Of a stretch of 64,000 nucleotides of DNA, positions 15,743 through 26,600 are shown one piece after another. Made by a program: the position numbers and the translations under genes. The stretch is from Pyxidicoccus caerfyrddinensis (GTDB lineage Bacteria > Myxococcota > Myxococcia > Myxococcales > Myxococcaceae): contig NZ_JAAIYA010000013.1 in NCBI RefSeq assembly GCF_010894405.1, positions 248,001-312,000 of the forward strand, in the 5' to 3' direction. The notes below the pieces were generated by a model. It worked only from the letters and a program-made list of their open reading frames with translations. It did no database searches and was not told the origin of the DNA. Every line of letters starts with the position of its first letter. Position 1 is the first letter of the stretch.

Positions 15743-17425
15743 CTACGTCCCCATTCTCCGGCTCGGGCGGGTGCGCGTGGTGGCGTCCCGGTCCTGCGTT
15801 GCCTCCTCGGAGTCGTCCACGGCAAGGGGCACGGCGATGGGCGTGGGCGCGTCATCCGGCCTGCGCTCCAGCACATCGCGGATGGCGTGGGCCAGCGCGG
15901 TCTGTCCCTGGGGGTAGGGCGCCATGGGCGCGGGCAGCGCGCGGAGCAGGTCCTCCACCTGGCTGCCGCGCTGGGGGCGGTCCTCCGGCACGGCCTGGAG
16001 CAGCGCCATGACGATGGCATCCACCTCCGGGGGAACCTCCCGGCGCATCTCGGAGGGAGGCGGCAGGCTCCTCACCGCTTCCATGAACGCGGTTCTCGTC
16101 ACCTGCTCCGTCCCGCGCAGCGTGCGGCGCCCTGTCAGGGCCTCATGCAGCGTCAGCCCCAGCGCGAAGAGGTCCACGCGTCCGTCGAGCGCTTCGCCCG
16201 ACAGCTGCTCGGGCGCCATGTAGTCCGACTTCCCGCGCACGTGGCCCAGGCGGGTGACGGGCGCGTGGGTGACGGCCCGGGCGATGCCGAAGTCGCTGAG
16301 CTTCACGTCGCCGATGCGGGACAGGAGGACGTTGGGCGGGTTGATGTCGCGGTGGACGAGGTTCAGCGGCACGCCCTCGCGCGAGGTGCGCCGGTGCACG
16401 TAGTCGAGCGCGGATGCCAGCTCCGCGCCCAGGTACATGACGGCGGCCACGGGGAGCGGCCCGTGCTGCTTGATGAGCTGGCGCAGCGACAGCCCATCGA
16501 CGTGCTCCATGGCGATGAAGTGCGTGTTGTCCAGGCGGCCCACGTCGAGCACCGCGACGATGTTGGGGTGCTGGAGGATGGAGCCCAGCTCGGCCTCCCG
16601 GCGGAACAGGGCGATGAACTGCGGGTCATCCGCATAGGCCGGGAGGATGCGCTTCACCGCCACCGTCTTCTCGATGCCGCCCTCGGGGCTGTAGGTCGCC
16701 CGGAAGACCTCCGCCATGCCTCCGGCGCCCAGGCGCTCGTGGAGGAAGTAGCGGCCCAGCAACTCCTGCTGGCGGATGGCACGCAGCGCATCCTCGGCCA
16801 TGCCGCGGAACTGGGCGGCGACGAGCCAGGCCAGCCAGCCCACCACCACGATGTACAGCGCCCGCAGGAACATCAGCGGGGGCGACAGCATCAGCGGTAT
16901 CGGCGTGGGCAGGAGCGGGTACGCGACGAAGACGTAGAGCAGCACCAGCTCCGCCGCGGTGACGCCCGCCGCGAAGAGGGGAAGGCGCGCGTCCGAGCGG
17001 AGCGCCGACGCCACGATGGCGGCCGAGGCGATGAGGAGGTTGGGATTGCCCAGCGCCATCTCCGGACCCGCGAAGGAGATGTCGAGCAGGCACAGGATGC
17101 CGACCAGCGAGTTCTCGATGGCGACGTTGAGCCACAGGAGTGCGGCCGTGGGCTCCGTCTTCTTCAGCCGGCGGTGGACCCACGCGTAATAGAGGGCGTA
17201 GCACGCGAGGACGGCGATGATGGCCAGGGTATGGGCCCAGCCGAGGAGCGGCGCGAAGCTCAGCGTGGAGAACACACACGCGGAGGTCGCCAGGCTGATG
17301 AACCGGGCCAGCGTCGCCTCTCGCGAGGCCGCGCCCTGCCGCAGGTGTTCCTGGAGCAGCTTGGGCGCGATGGGAGTGGACCGCGGTGAGCGCATGGAGT
17401 GCTCCATGGGTAGACCGCAAAACAC
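15743..17425 (-). CDS. Ser/Thr protein kinase with N-terminal multi-pass membrane domain
   Basis: 560 aa from 17425; ATGs at 17407 and 17395 are also possible. About six hydrophobic helices (residues 45-205) come first, then a cytoplasmic kinase domain (about 225-490): LGAGGMAEVFRATY, VAVKRI (Lys258), HRDINPPNV, DFGIARA, and SDYMAPEQLSG in the activation segment. The kinase lies after the membrane part, the reverse of the usual PknB order, as in some myxobacterial membrane kinases. The C-terminal tail is charged and disordered. The neighbouring dehydrogenase is divergent. Confidence 0.87.
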   Translation of the reverse strand: MFCGLPMEHSMRSPRSTPIAPKLLQEHLRQGAASREATLARFISLATSACVFSTLSFAPLLGWAHTLAIIAVLACYALYYAWVHRRLKKTEPTAALLWLNVAIENSLVGILCLLDISFAGPEMALGNPNLLIASAAIVASALRSDARLPLFAAGVTAAELVLLYVFVAYPLLPTPIPLMLSPPLMFLRALYIVVVGWLAWLVAAQFRGMAEDALRAIRQQELLGRYFLHERLGAGGMAEVFRATYSPEGGIEKTVAVKRILPAYADDPQFIALFRREAELGSILQHPNIVAVLDVGRLDNTHFIAMEHVDGLSLRQLIKQHGPLPVAAVMYLGAELASALDYVHRRTSREGVPLNLVHRDINPPNVLLSRIGDVKLSDFGIARAVTHAPVTRLGHVRGKSDYMAPEQLSGEALDGRVDLFALGLTLHEALTGRRTLRGTEQVTRTAFMEAVRSLPPPSEMRREVPPEVDAIVMALLQAVPEDRPQRGSQVEDLLRALPAPMAPYPQGQTALAHAIRDVLERRPDDAPTPIAVPLAVDDSEEATQDRDATTRTRPSRRMGT

Positions 17426-17486
17426 GATACTCCGGACAGTGTGGTTCGCCTATGCACCGCGCCGGTGGGTGGGGTAGGCGAGGCGT

Positions 17487-18440
17487 ATGCCAATGAACAT
17501 CGCCATCCTGGATGACTACCAGGGCGTTGCCCTGGGCCTCGCGGACTGGGCGCGACTGCCAGCGGGAAGCGGGCTCCACGTCTTCGAGCGGCACCTCGCG
17601 GACCGTGAGGCGTTGGTGAAGGCGCTCCAGCCCTTCGACGTCATCGTCCTCATGCGCGAGCGCACGCCCTTTCCCGCCGCGCTCCTCGAGCGGCTGCCGA
17701 AGCTGCGGCTGCTCGTCACCACGGGCGGGCGCAACGCGGCCATCGACCTGGAGGCGTGCCGGGCGCGCGGCATCCCCGTGTGTGGCACCGGCAACGTGGG
17801 CGCGCCGACGGCGGAGCTGGCGTGGGGGCTCATCCTCGCGCTGGTGAAGCGCATCCCCACGGAGGACCGTGCGCTGCGCGCAGGCACGTGGCAGACCGGG
17901 CTCACGGAAGGCCTGGCGGGCAAACGACTGGGACTGCTCGGGCTGGGGAAGCTCGGAGGGCAGATGGCACGGGTGGGCGCGGCCTTCGGCATGGAGGTGG
18001 TGGCCTGGAGTCAGAACCTCACCGACGCGCGCGCGGCGGAGGTGGGCGCGCGCCGCGTGGAGAAGCAGGAGCTGTTCTCCACGTCCGACGTCGTCAGCCT
18101 GCACCTCGTGCTCGGGGAGCGGACGCGAGGCATCGTTGGAGCAGCGGAGCTGGGTGCCATGAAGCGCACGGCCTGGCTCGTCAACACCGCGCGCGCGGGG
18201 CTGGTGGACGAGGCGGCGCTGCTGTCCGTGCTGAGCCAGCAGCGCATCGCCGGGGCCGGGCTGGATGTCTTCTCGGTGGAGCCGCTGCCGGCGGGACACC
18301 CGCTGCTCGCGCTGCCCAACGTCGTGCTGACGCCGCACCTGGGCTACGTGACGCGGGAGAACTACGCCGTCTTCTACCGCGACGCGCTGGAGGACATCCT
18401 GGCGTGGCACGCCGGTGCCCCGGTGCGGCTGCTCACCTGA
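17487..18440 (+). CDS. D-isomer-specific 2-hydroxyacid dehydrogenase
   Basis: 317 aa (ATG at 17487; a second ATG at 17493 is equally possible). Rossmann motif GLGKLG (152-157) and the catalytic triad of the family are visible: Arg236 in NTARAGLVDEAAL, Glu265 in SVEPLPAGHPL and His284 in LTPHLGYVT. N-terminal MNIAILDDYQ is typical of the D-2-hydroxyacid dehydrogenase / phosphoglycerate dehydrogenase-like group. It is an NAD(P)-dependent cytoplasmic enzyme reducing a 2-keto acid; the substrate is unknown. Confidence 0.88.
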   Translation: MPMNIAILDDYQGVALGLADWARLPAGSGLHVFERHLADREALVKALQPFDVIVLMRERTPFPAALLERLPKLRLLVTTGGRNAAIDLEACRARGIPVCGTGNVGAPTAELAWGLILALVKRIPTEDRALRAGTWQTGLTEGLAGKRLGLLGLGKLGGQMARVGAAFGMEVVAWSQNLTDARAAEVGARRVEKQELFSTSDVVSLHLVLGERTRGIVGAAELGAMKRTAWLVNTARAGLVDEAALLSVLSQQRIAGAGLDVFSVEPLPAGHPLLALPNVVLTPHLGYVTRENYAVFYRDALEDILAWHAGAPVRLLT

Positions 18441-18461
18441 GCGCGCCGCACCGGGTCCGCC

Positions 18462-19673
18462 TCACTGTGCCTGTCCGGTGAGGAAGAGGTTGCGTACCTG
18501 GATCATGGCCACGCGGACGTTCTCCCGCGTGCCCACGAAGACGAAGCTCCGGAAGCCGTAGCCGCCCGGAGTGAGGGCGCCGCGGCGGAACACGGCGCTC
18601 CACTTGGTGGTGGAGTTGGCCGGGTTGCCCGGGTCGATGAAGGCGAACTTCGCGTACTGGCTGAAGTTGGGGCCGGGCAGCTCCGGAGCCCAGACGCCCA
18701 TGGCCGCCGAGCCGTCCGGCACGGACAGCACCACGGGCCGGGTCAGCTCCTCGTTGGCCTGCGACAGCGGGACGAGGGTTCCGGTGTTGAAGTCCATCGC
18801 GTGGAAGCTGGAGAACTCGCCGGAGAGGTAGCCGGTGGGGCCCTCGAGCTGGAAGGCGCTGATGGCCTCCGGCACCTGGATGGCCATCTGGAACTCGATG
18901 GCGTTGCGGATACCCATGAAGCCCACGCGGATGTCCGTGTTCATCACGTAGTTGGAGAGGTTGCTCGTGTTGATGGCGCGGGTGCAGTTGGGGGCGGGGA
19001 CCGGGTTTGTCTGGCCCGCGGCGAGCCAGAAGGCGGGCCGCGTCTGGAAGGCCAGGCGTGAGGGCTCGTGGTAGGTGCCCTCCAGGACGCTCGTGGTGCC
19101 CGAGGACAGGCCGTCATTCGCGCTGCCCGCCTGCGTGGGGTTGTAGCACTCGCCCCAGTTGTTCGAGATGACGGCCAGCTGGAGCTGGCGGCCGTGGTCC
19201 CACGAGTTGATGAACTCGCGCCCGTTCCACATGAGGCTGTCGATGGCGCCCGCCGTGCGCGCGGACGCGCTGATGCGGATGAGGTCGTTCTCCGCCGTCC
19301 AGCGGCCGTAGCCCCCGGAGTAGTAGCCCTTGCGGCCCTCGTTGATGCCGTAGGTGAGGTAGTGGTTCAGCGCCGCGGCATAGTTGGTGCCAAAGGCCGC
19401 GCGCAGGTCCGGGTATTGGTCCAGGTACTGGAGCGTGTGGAAGCCGGAGTTGGCCTGCCGCCCCTCGCGGAGGCCGTTCGCCTGCCAGTGGTTCATCGCG
19501 GCCTGCGGCGTGACGATGCCCGCCCGCAACAGGTCCGCGTTGTTGTTCAGGTAGAAGAGCCAGTTGAAGACACGCGCGTCGAAGATGTTCTGCGCGTGTG
19601 CCGCTGGCGAAAGGGCCAGGGCCGCCACGATGACCGCCAGCTTCAGCACTGCCTTCAGTTGAGGGTGCCGCAT
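18462..19673 (-). CDS. secreted protein with two N-terminal Y/H...GxxEGR repeats
   Basis: 403 aa from the ATG at 19673, which has AAGGAG seven bases upstream and a signal peptide ending at AHAQ. Residues 28-105 hold two copies of a repeat of the type 'FxxLFYLxxNxDL...A.NHWxxxGxxEGR' (WLFYLNNNADLL...NGLREGR and LDQYPDLRAAFG...YGINEGR). The remaining 290 residues look like an all-beta extracellular domain with WTAENDLIRISASARTAGAIDSLMWNGREFINSWDHGRQLQ near its start. I do not recognise the family. The AT-rich stretch upstream (about 19735-19765) is a likely promoter. Confidence 0.78.
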   Translation of the reverse strand: MRHPQLKAVLKLAVIVAALALSPAAHAQNIFDARVFNWLFYLNNNADLLRAGIVTPQAAMNHWQANGLREGRQANSGFHTLQYLDQYPDLRAAFGTNYAAALNHYLTYGINEGRKGYYSGGYGRWTAENDLIRISASARTAGAIDSLMWNGREFINSWDHGRQLQLAVISNNWGECYNPTQAGSANDGLSSGTTSVLEGTYHEPSRLAFQTRPAFWLAAGQTNPVPAPNCTRAINTSNLSNYVMNTDIRVGFMGIRNAIEFQMAIQVPEAISAFQLEGPTGYLSGEFSSFHAMDFNTGTLVPLSQANEELTRPVVLSVPDGSAAMGVWAPELPGPNFSQYAKFAFIDPGNPANSTTKWSAVFRRGALTPGGYGFRSFVFVGTRENVRVAMIQVRNLFLTGQAQ

Positions 19674-19835
19674 CGTCTGTCTCCTTGCGCGCGACGGGCG
19701 CGAAGGGACGACGCTACGGCACCACCTGGGTTCGGGTAAGCAAATTGTATTTGAACTACAGTTGCTGAATCCGTCGCACCAGGGACAGCACCGCCTTCGC
19801 GTGTCCGCCGTGGCCTCCACCGTGCGAGGGAAGCC

Positions 19836-19857
19836 GGGCCCTCGAAGCAGAGGGCCC
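19836..19857 (-). terminator. hairpin downstream of the M14 carboxypeptidase gene
   Basis: An 8-bp perfect stem (GGGCCCTC / GAGGGCCC) with loop GAAGCA (plus-strand sequence) starts 8 bp after the minus-strand stop at 19865. No T-run is present. Confidence 0.5.
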
Positions 19858-19864
19858 TACGCCA

Positions 19865-21523
19865 TCACTCGGCCTTCTTCGGCGCGGTGGCCGCCTCCAC
19901 CACGCGGTGGACGGGGTACAGCTCGCCCGTCTGAATCATCCCGTCGAGGAACTGCCAGCGGCACAGGCCGTCATCGGAGTGCGGCTCCAGCAGGTACACC
20001 GCGAGCGTGCCGGTGCGCTGCGCGGTGGGCACGTACAGCGTCCCCGCGGGGAACTCGCGCGTGGTGCGCTCGGGGGCCACGGTGAGCACCGTCTCGAAGC
20101 GCACGGGCTTGGGCTTCTGGCTGAGGGGCACCTCGGCCTCGCCGGGCGGCGGGACGTTCGCCGCCACGTCGGGGCTGAAGGTCTCCTCGCGCCGGGCCAC
20201 GCGGTAGCTGTCCACCGTGAAGCGCTTCGCCTCGGACAGGCGCTCGAAGCGGATGCCGTGTCCCTCCAGACGCGCGGCCAGCTCCGCCGGGACGAGGTAC
20301 GCCGCCGGGGTGCTCACCGCCTGCGTGGGGATGAACGTCCGGTGGTGGGGGATGCGGTAGGTCTTCTTCTTCTTTCCCGGGTAGCGGCGCGCGGCGATGC
20401 TCGCCTCGTCGTAGGCGAGGATGGGGGCCACGTCGCCGGGCTTCGCGTGGGCGGGGTACTCGAAGACGAGCGCGCCCTTGTCGTCACGCGTGGCGACGCC
20501 GTAGTTGATGCCCACGAGCGCCTGCGGGTCCGGCGACTTGCCGCGCGCGACGATGCGCTCCTCCTCGGCGGCGGTGATGGTGCGGTAGGCAGTGGCATGC
20601 TTCGCGGCATCGCGCAGCAGCTCCAGCAGCCACGCCCGCGCCACCGCGCAGCGGCGCGGGAAGTCGATGTAGCTGTACGTCTCCAGCAGCACGTCGATGC
20701 GGCCCAGCAGGCCCCGGTAGTGGCTGCCGAAGCGGGGCAGCGCCGGGTAGGTGTGCCAGCCCGACTTCGGGTCGCCCTCCACCTTGTAGTTGCCGTACCA
20801 GTAGCTGTCGAAGTCATGGCCCTTCTTCACCGCCTTCGACACGCGCTCCAGCATGTCGCGGTTGAACTCGCGCAGCTCCGTGAAGAGCGGCTCGTTGGAG
20901 TGCGAGGTGTCGAAGGTGAGGTCGTTCGCGTGGATGCTGCCGTCGGTGGTGTGGCAGTCGATGAACACGTGCGGCCACCATGTCTGGTGCAGCGCCGCGA
21001 GCGCGCGCGTCTCCGGCGCCTCCTGCTTCATGCTGTCGCGGTTGAGGTTCCAGCCCTCGCCCGTGTAGCGCATGCCCACGCCGCCCTCGGGGTTCACCTG
21101 TCCCTCGAGGTCCTTCAGGTTGAGCTTGCGGTTGTTGGGGCTGATGCGGTCATTGCCATCCGGGTTGAAGTTCGGCACGAGCACGAGGCACAGCTTGTCC
21201 AGCAGCTTCTTGCCCAGCTTCGTGAGCGTGAGGTCTCTGGCCAGGGCGAGCAGCGCCTCCTTGCCCTCCACTTCGCCGGCGTGGATGTTGGCCTCCACCA
21301 GCACGATGACCTTCTTCTGCTTGCGCGCCAGCTCGGGCGTGAAGCAGTTGCGGTCGCTCACGATGAGCGCCACCAGGGGCTGGCCCTCGCCGCTCTTCCC
21401 GAAGTCCACACGCCGCGCGAGCTTCGTGCGGCGGCACAGCTCGTCCACGAAGGCGAGCACATCCGAGTGACGCGAGGTCTGCGTGTACTTCGAGGCTTCG
21501 GCGCGGGTGAGCAGCTCAGTCAT
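19865..21523 (-). CDS. M14-family zinc carboxypeptidase
   Basis: 552 aa from the ATG at 21523. The zinc ligands of M14 peptidases are visible: His81 and Glu84 in ANIHAGEVEGKE, and His191 in FIDCHTTDGSIH. FNPDGNDR and EGWNLNRD (Asn/Arg of the substrate pocket) also match. There is no signal peptide, so the enzyme is probably cytoplasmic or exported by another route. The C-terminal 200 residues form an extra domain not needed for the peptidase fold. Upstream starts (21535, 21574) add Arg/Cys-rich residues and look less likely. It is divergent from the deacetylase. Confidence 0.87.
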   Translation of the reverse strand: MTELLTRAEASKYTQTSRHSDVLAFVDELCRRTKLARRVDFGKSGEGQPLVALIVSDRNCFTPELARKQKKVIVLVEANIHAGEVEGKEALLALARDLTLTKLGKKLLDKLCLVLVPNFNPDGNDRISPNNRKLNLKDLEGQVNPEGGVGMRYTGEGWNLNRDSMKQEAPETRALAALHQTWWPHVFIDCHTTDGSIHANDLTFDTSHSNEPLFTELREFNRDMLERVSKAVKKGHDFDSYWYGNYKVEGDPKSGWHTYPALPRFGSHYRGLLGRIDVLLETYSYIDFPRRCAVARAWLLELLRDAAKHATAYRTITAAEEERIVARGKSPDPQALVGINYGVATRDDKGALVFEYPAHAKPGDVAPILAYDEASIAARRYPGKKKKTYRIPHHRTFIPTQAVSTPAAYLVPAELAARLEGHGIRFERLSEAKRFTVDSYRVARREETFSPDVAANVPPPGEAEVPLSQKPKPVRFETVLTVAPERTTREFPAGTLYVPTAQRTGTLAVYLLEPHSDDGLCRWQFLDGMIQTGELYPVHRVVEAATAPKKAE

Positions 21524-21708
21524 ATGGGCGCGCATCCGAGTCCTCCCCGCACATGGCGTCAAGCACTTGCGCACGGTGGCGCGGGCCCGCCGTGCCTGAC
21601 GCTTCGCGCCACGCGCCCGCCTCCTCGGAGCGATGTTGTCACTGGCGCACAGTGCGCTCGGCCCACGGGGTTGTCAGGACAGTGGGAGTGAGGAATTTGG
21701 CTCTCACC

Positions 21709-23502
21709 ATGCTCCGAGTCCGTGCGTTGTTCGGGTTGTCGACGTTGCTCGTGTTGCTCGGAGGACGCACGCCCGAGGCCGGGGCGCAGACCTCCGCGCC
21801 GGTGACGGTGTCCTTCACGTTCGACGACGGCCGCGCCAACCAGGCCGAGGGCGCGGCGCTGCTCGCGCGCTACGGGCTGCGCGGCACGTTCTATGTGAAC
21901 AGCGGGCGCATCGGGCAGGCCACCCGGCTGACGCTGGCGCAGCTCCAGGCGCTCCAGGCCGACGGCCACGAGATTGGTGGGCACACCGTCAGCCACCCGC
22001 GCCTGACCGACCTGGTCCCCGACGAGCAGGCCCGGCAGATCTGCGACGAGCGCGTGGCGCTGACGGGCGCGGGCCTGACGGTGACGTCCTTCGCCTACCC
22101 CTACGGCGCGCAGGACGCGACGACGCGCCAGTGGGTCCAGGACTGCGGCTACAACTCCGGCCGGGACAGCGCGGGGCTGCGGGGCGTGGAGAGCTGCACG
22201 AGCTGTCCGGTGGCAGTGAAGCTGCCTCCCACGGAGCCCTACGCGCTGCGGACGGTCAGCTCGGTGGAGGCGACCACCACGCTCCAGGACTTGCAGGGCG
22301 CGGTGCTGCGCGCCGAGCAGGGTGGGGGCGGGTGGGTGATGTTCGTCATCCACGACGTGTGTGACGGCTGCGACACGCTCGCCATCTCCCCGGCGACGCT
22401 GGAGGCGTTCCTCGCCTGGCTCGCGCCGCGCACGTCGCTGGGAACCACGGTCCGCACGGTGCACGAGGTCATCGGGGGCGCGGTGAAGCCGCCGGTGCCC
22501 GGGCCGCTTCCACCGGAGCGTGAGGCCTGGGGCCAGCTGCTGCTCAATCCCTCGCTGGAGGACGACGCCAACGGGGACACCGCGCCGGACTGCTGGCTGC
22601 GCACGTCCTACGGCGACCTGACGGTCGCATGGAGCCTGCCGGAGGACGTGTGGGAGGGGAGCCGCGCGCAGCAGGTCACCGTGACGCGCCATGTGTCGGG
22701 CGACGTGAAGCTCGTGTCCGCACAGGACCTGGGCGCGTGCGCGCCGCCCGTGCGCCCGGGCCACCGCTACCGGGTGAGCGCCGCGTACCGGACGGACGGG
22801 CCGGCGCGCTTCGCCGCGTACTACCGCACCGCCGCGGGTGGCTGGGTGTGGTGGGCCCAGGGGCCCCTGCTTCCACACAGCTCCATCTACGGACTCTCCG
22901 AGTGGACGACGCCACCGGCGCCGGCCGAGGCGAAGGCCCTCAGCGTAGGGCTGTCCCTCATCGGTCCTGGCACCCTTGCGATGGATGCGCACGCCCTGGT
23001 GGACCTCACCCCGCTGCGCACCGTCATTCCCTTCGGTGCTACGTGGAAGTACGAAGCGAGCGGCGTGGACCCGGGAGCGAGCTGGTCCACGGCGGGCTTC
23101 GACGACTCCGGGTGGGCCTCCGGCGCGGGGCAGCTGGGCTACGGGGACAAGGACGAGGCCACCGTCCTGTCCGCCACGGTGCCGTCACAGACGAGCCTCT
23201 ACTTCCGGAAGAAGGTCACCCTGGAGCGGCCCGCCGTGGACGCCACGCTGAGCGCCATCTTCGATGACGGCATTGCCGTGTGGGTGAACGGCACGTTGGT
23301 GCTGACCCGCAACATGGGCGTGGGCACGGCGCACGCGAAGTATGCGACGGCCTCCGCGGAGAACGAGCACGTGGAGGCCACCCTTCCGGCCACCGTCTTC
23401 GTCGCGGGGGAGAACACCATCGCCGTCATGGTGAAGCAGAACGGGAGGACTTCGCCGGACGTCTCGTTTGACCTCCGATTGGACATCGCGCAGTCGGATT
23501 GA
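21709..23502 (+). CDS. secreted polysaccharide deacetylase (NodB) with C-terminal beta domains
   Basis: 597 aa. Signal peptide ends near AGAQ. The NodB domain (about 30-230) shows motif 1 SFTFDDGRA (catalytic Asp pair), motif 2 GGHTVSHPRL (metal His pair) and motif 3 FAYPYGAQD. A second half of about 300 residues contains two beta-sandwich-like modules; the last has FDDSGWASGAGQLGYGD and LYFRKKVTL, a galactose-binding-like pattern common in secreted myxobacterial enzymes. It probably de-N-acetylates chitin-like or peptidoglycan polymer outside the cell, with the C-terminal modules binding substrate. Confidence 0.85.
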   Translation: MLRVRALFGLSTLLVLLGGRTPEAGAQTSAPVTVSFTFDDGRANQAEGAALLARYGLRGTFYVNSGRIGQATRLTLAQLQALQADGHEIGGHTVSHPRLTDLVPDEQARQICDERVALTGAGLTVTSFAYPYGAQDATTRQWVQDCGYNSGRDSAGLRGVESCTSCPVAVKLPPTEPYALRTVSSVEATTTLQDLQGAVLRAEQGGGGWVMFVIHDVCDGCDTLAISPATLEAFLAWLAPRTSLGTTVRTVHEVIGGAVKPPVPGPLPPEREAWGQLLLNPSLEDDANGDTAPDCWLRTSYGDLTVAWSLPEDVWEGSRAQQVTVTRHVSGDVKLVSAQDLGACAPPVRPGHRYRVSAAYRTDGPARFAAYYRTAAGGWVWWAQGPLLPHSSIYGLSEWTTPPAPAEAKALSVGLSLIGPGTLAMDAHALVDLTPLRTVIPFGATWKYEASGVDPGASWSTAGFDDSGWASGAGQLGYGDKDEATVLSATVPSQTSLYFRKKVTLERPAVDATLSAIFDDGIAVWVNGTLVLTRNMGVGTAHAKYATASAENEHVEATLPATVFVAGENTIAVMVKQNGRTSPDVSFDLRLDIAQSD

Positions 23503-23625
23503 GCGACGGGTCCCCTGCGACTGCCTTTTCCAGAACGCTTCCGGCCTGGCCTTCCGCGAGAGGCTCCCCGCCCTGGGCAACCCCGGATTGTTCTCGGACG
23601 CGGCAACCGTTAAGTCGGAGGTGCC

Positions 23626-26600
23626 ATGTCCTCCGCGCCCCGTTCACCCCTGTCGCCCCCGGCTCCTGAACGGGAGACGGCGGAGGCCGAGGAACCGGGC
23701 CCCGAGGCGGAGGGCCCCGACGTCGCGCCCCCCGCGGTCCTCCTGGTGGACGACAACCCGGCCAACCTCCTGGCGCTGGAGGCCGTCCTCGCTCCATTGC
23801 AGGTGCGGCTGCACAAGGCCGCCTCGGGCCGCGAGGCGCTGCGCCACCTGATGCGGGAGGACTACGCCGTCATCCTCCTGGACGTGCAGATGGAGGGGCT
23901 GAGCGGCCTGGAGACGGCCGCGCTCATCAAACAGCGCGAGCGCTCCCGCGAGGTGCCCATCATCTTCATCACCGCGCACACCTGGACGCAGCAGGAGGTG
24001 CTCGCGGCCTACGGCTCCGGCGCGGTGGACTTCCTCACCAAGCCCTTCGTGCCCCAGGTGCTGTGCGCGAAGGTGTCCGTCTTCATCGAGCTGTATCGCG
24101 CCCGCCAGGACATCCGCCGCCAGGCCGTGCTGTTCCAGGCCCGGGAGCGCGAGCTCTTGGAGCGCTCCCACCAGGAGCACCTGCACCGCATCTTCATGCA
24201 GCAGTCGTCGGCGGCCATCGCCATCACCCGCGGTCCCGACTTCGTCTTCGAGTTCGCCAACCCCCTCTACGAGAAGCTCATCGGCCGCCGCGTTCCACTC
24301 GGCAGCACCCTGTCGGAAGTGGCGCCGGAGGTCCTCTCTCAGCCCACGGTGATGTCGGCGCTGCGCCGCGTGCTGGAGACGGGGGAGCCCTTCGTGGGCA
24401 CGGAGTTCGCGGTGCTGCTGGACCGCCATGGCACCGGCGAACTGGAGGAGGCCTTCTTCAACCTCACCTACCAGCCCACGTGGGACGCCCGGGGGAAGGT
24501 GGACGGTCTCATCAACTTCTCCGTGGAAGTGACGGAGCAGGTGCGCGCCCGCCAGCGCGCCGAGTCGCTCGCGAGGGACTTGAAGCGCAACGCGGAGCAG
24601 CTGGCGCGGTGGGACCAGCTCTTCCACCATGCGGGCTGGGGCATCGCGAGCACGGACCCGGAGACCTGGCGCATCAACGCGGCCAACCCCGCCTTCGCGC
24701 GCATGCACGGGTACGACAGCCCCGAGCAGCTCATCGGCGTGCACGTCCAGGAGATTGTCGCCCCCGACTCCTTCGCCAGCTACCGCGCCGAGCTGGAGCG
24801 GACCATCGAGCTGGGCCACCACACCTATGAGAACGTCCACGTGCGCAGGGACGGCAGCCGCGTCCCCATCCTCGTGGACGGGGTGGCGCTGAAGGACGAG
24901 CACGGCCACGTCACCTACCGGGCCGCGAGCTTCCAGGACCTGACGGAGCGCAAGGAGGCCGAGGACCGCTTCGCCTTCCTCGCCCGGGCCGGCGAGGTGC
25001 TGGCGTCCTCGCTGGACGAGGGGACGGTGCTCCAGCGCCTCGCGGAGCTCGCGGTGCCGCAGCTGGCGGACTGGTGCGCGGTGGACATGCTCACGGAGCG
25101 GGGCACCGTGGAGCGGCGGGTGGTGGTGCACAGGGACCCGGAGAAGGTGGCGCTGGCCTTCGAGATTGCCCGCCGCTGGCCCATCGACGTGAGCGCCCAC
25201 GGCGGCATCGCCGAGGTGCTGCGGACGGGAGAGCCCCGCTGCCTGCCGGAGATTCCGGACGAGGCCCTGCCGGCGCTCGCGCGCGGTGAGGAGCACCTGG
25301 CCCTGAGCCGGAAGCTGGGCCTGCGCTCCAGCCTCAGCGTGCCGCTCCAGGCGCGAGGGCGGGTGCTGGGAGCCTTCTCGCTCACCATCGAATCGGGCCC
25401 CCGGCGCTACGGGGCACGGGACCTGGAGCTGGCGCGCGAGCTCGCCCGCCGCGCGAGCCTCTGCCTGGACAATGCCCTCCTGTTCCGGGAGTCGAAGGAG
25501 GCCCAGGCGCGCACCGAGCGGCTGCAGGGCATCACCGCCGCGCTGTCGCGGGCCGCGTCGGAGGAGGAGATGGCGGAAGTCATCATCCACGAGGGGCTCC
25601 AGTCCACGCAGGCCCAGCGGGGCGCCTTCCTGCAGCTACGGGACGGCACGCTGCGCTGGGTGCGGCACTTCGGCTACAACGACGTGCTCATCGCCACCAT
25701 GAAGCCGAGGGTGCTGGAGCAGTCCGCGGGGCTGGCCGCGGTGGTGCGGGACCGGGTGCCCCTGTGGTGCTCCACTCGCGAGGAGTACATGGCCAGCGTG
25801 CCGGAGGTGGACGCCACCGCCGAGGAGCTCGGCGAGGGTGCGCGGGCCCTGCTGCCGCTGGCGACGGAGCACCGGGTGCTCGGGCTCATCGCGCTGCGCT
25901 GGACGGAGTCACGGGCCTTCCGTCCGCAGGAGAAGGCCTTCCTGGTGGCGCTCACGCGGCAGTGCGCCCAGGCGCTGGAGCGCGCGGAGCTGTACCGGGC
26001 CGCCCAGGCGGCGGTCCGCCTGCGCGACGAGTTCCTCTCGGTGGCGAGCCATGAGCTGAAGACGCCGCTCACGTCGCTGCGCCTGCAGCACTCGCTCATC
26101 CAGCGGGCCGTGGAGGAGGGGGTGGCCGACAAGGTCCGCGCGAGGATGGCGGCGGCCTCGCGGCAGGTGGACCGGCTCGCCTCGCTGGTGGACAGCCTGC
26201 TGGACGTGAGCCGGCTGTCGCTGGGCAAGCTCGCGCTGGAGCTGTCGGAGGTGGACCTGGCGCAGGTGGTGAAGGACGCCCACGAGCGGCTGGAGGCGGT
26301 GTTCGCCCAGGCGGAATGTGAGGTGCACCTGTCGCTGGGGACGGAGGTGCGCGGGCAGTGGGACGGCTCCCGCCTGGAGCAGGTGGTGGTGAACCTCCTC
26401 TCCAACGCGGCGAAGTACGGCGCCGGCAGGCCCGTCTCCATCGAGGTGGACCTGGACGAGGGCCAGGCCCGCTTGCGGGTGCGCGACGAGGGCATCGGCA
26501 TCGCCGCCGAGACACTGCCGCGCCTCTTCGGCCGCTTCGAGCGGGGCGTCTCCGAGCGCCACTATGGCGGCCTGGGCCTGGGGCTCTACATCTCCCGGCA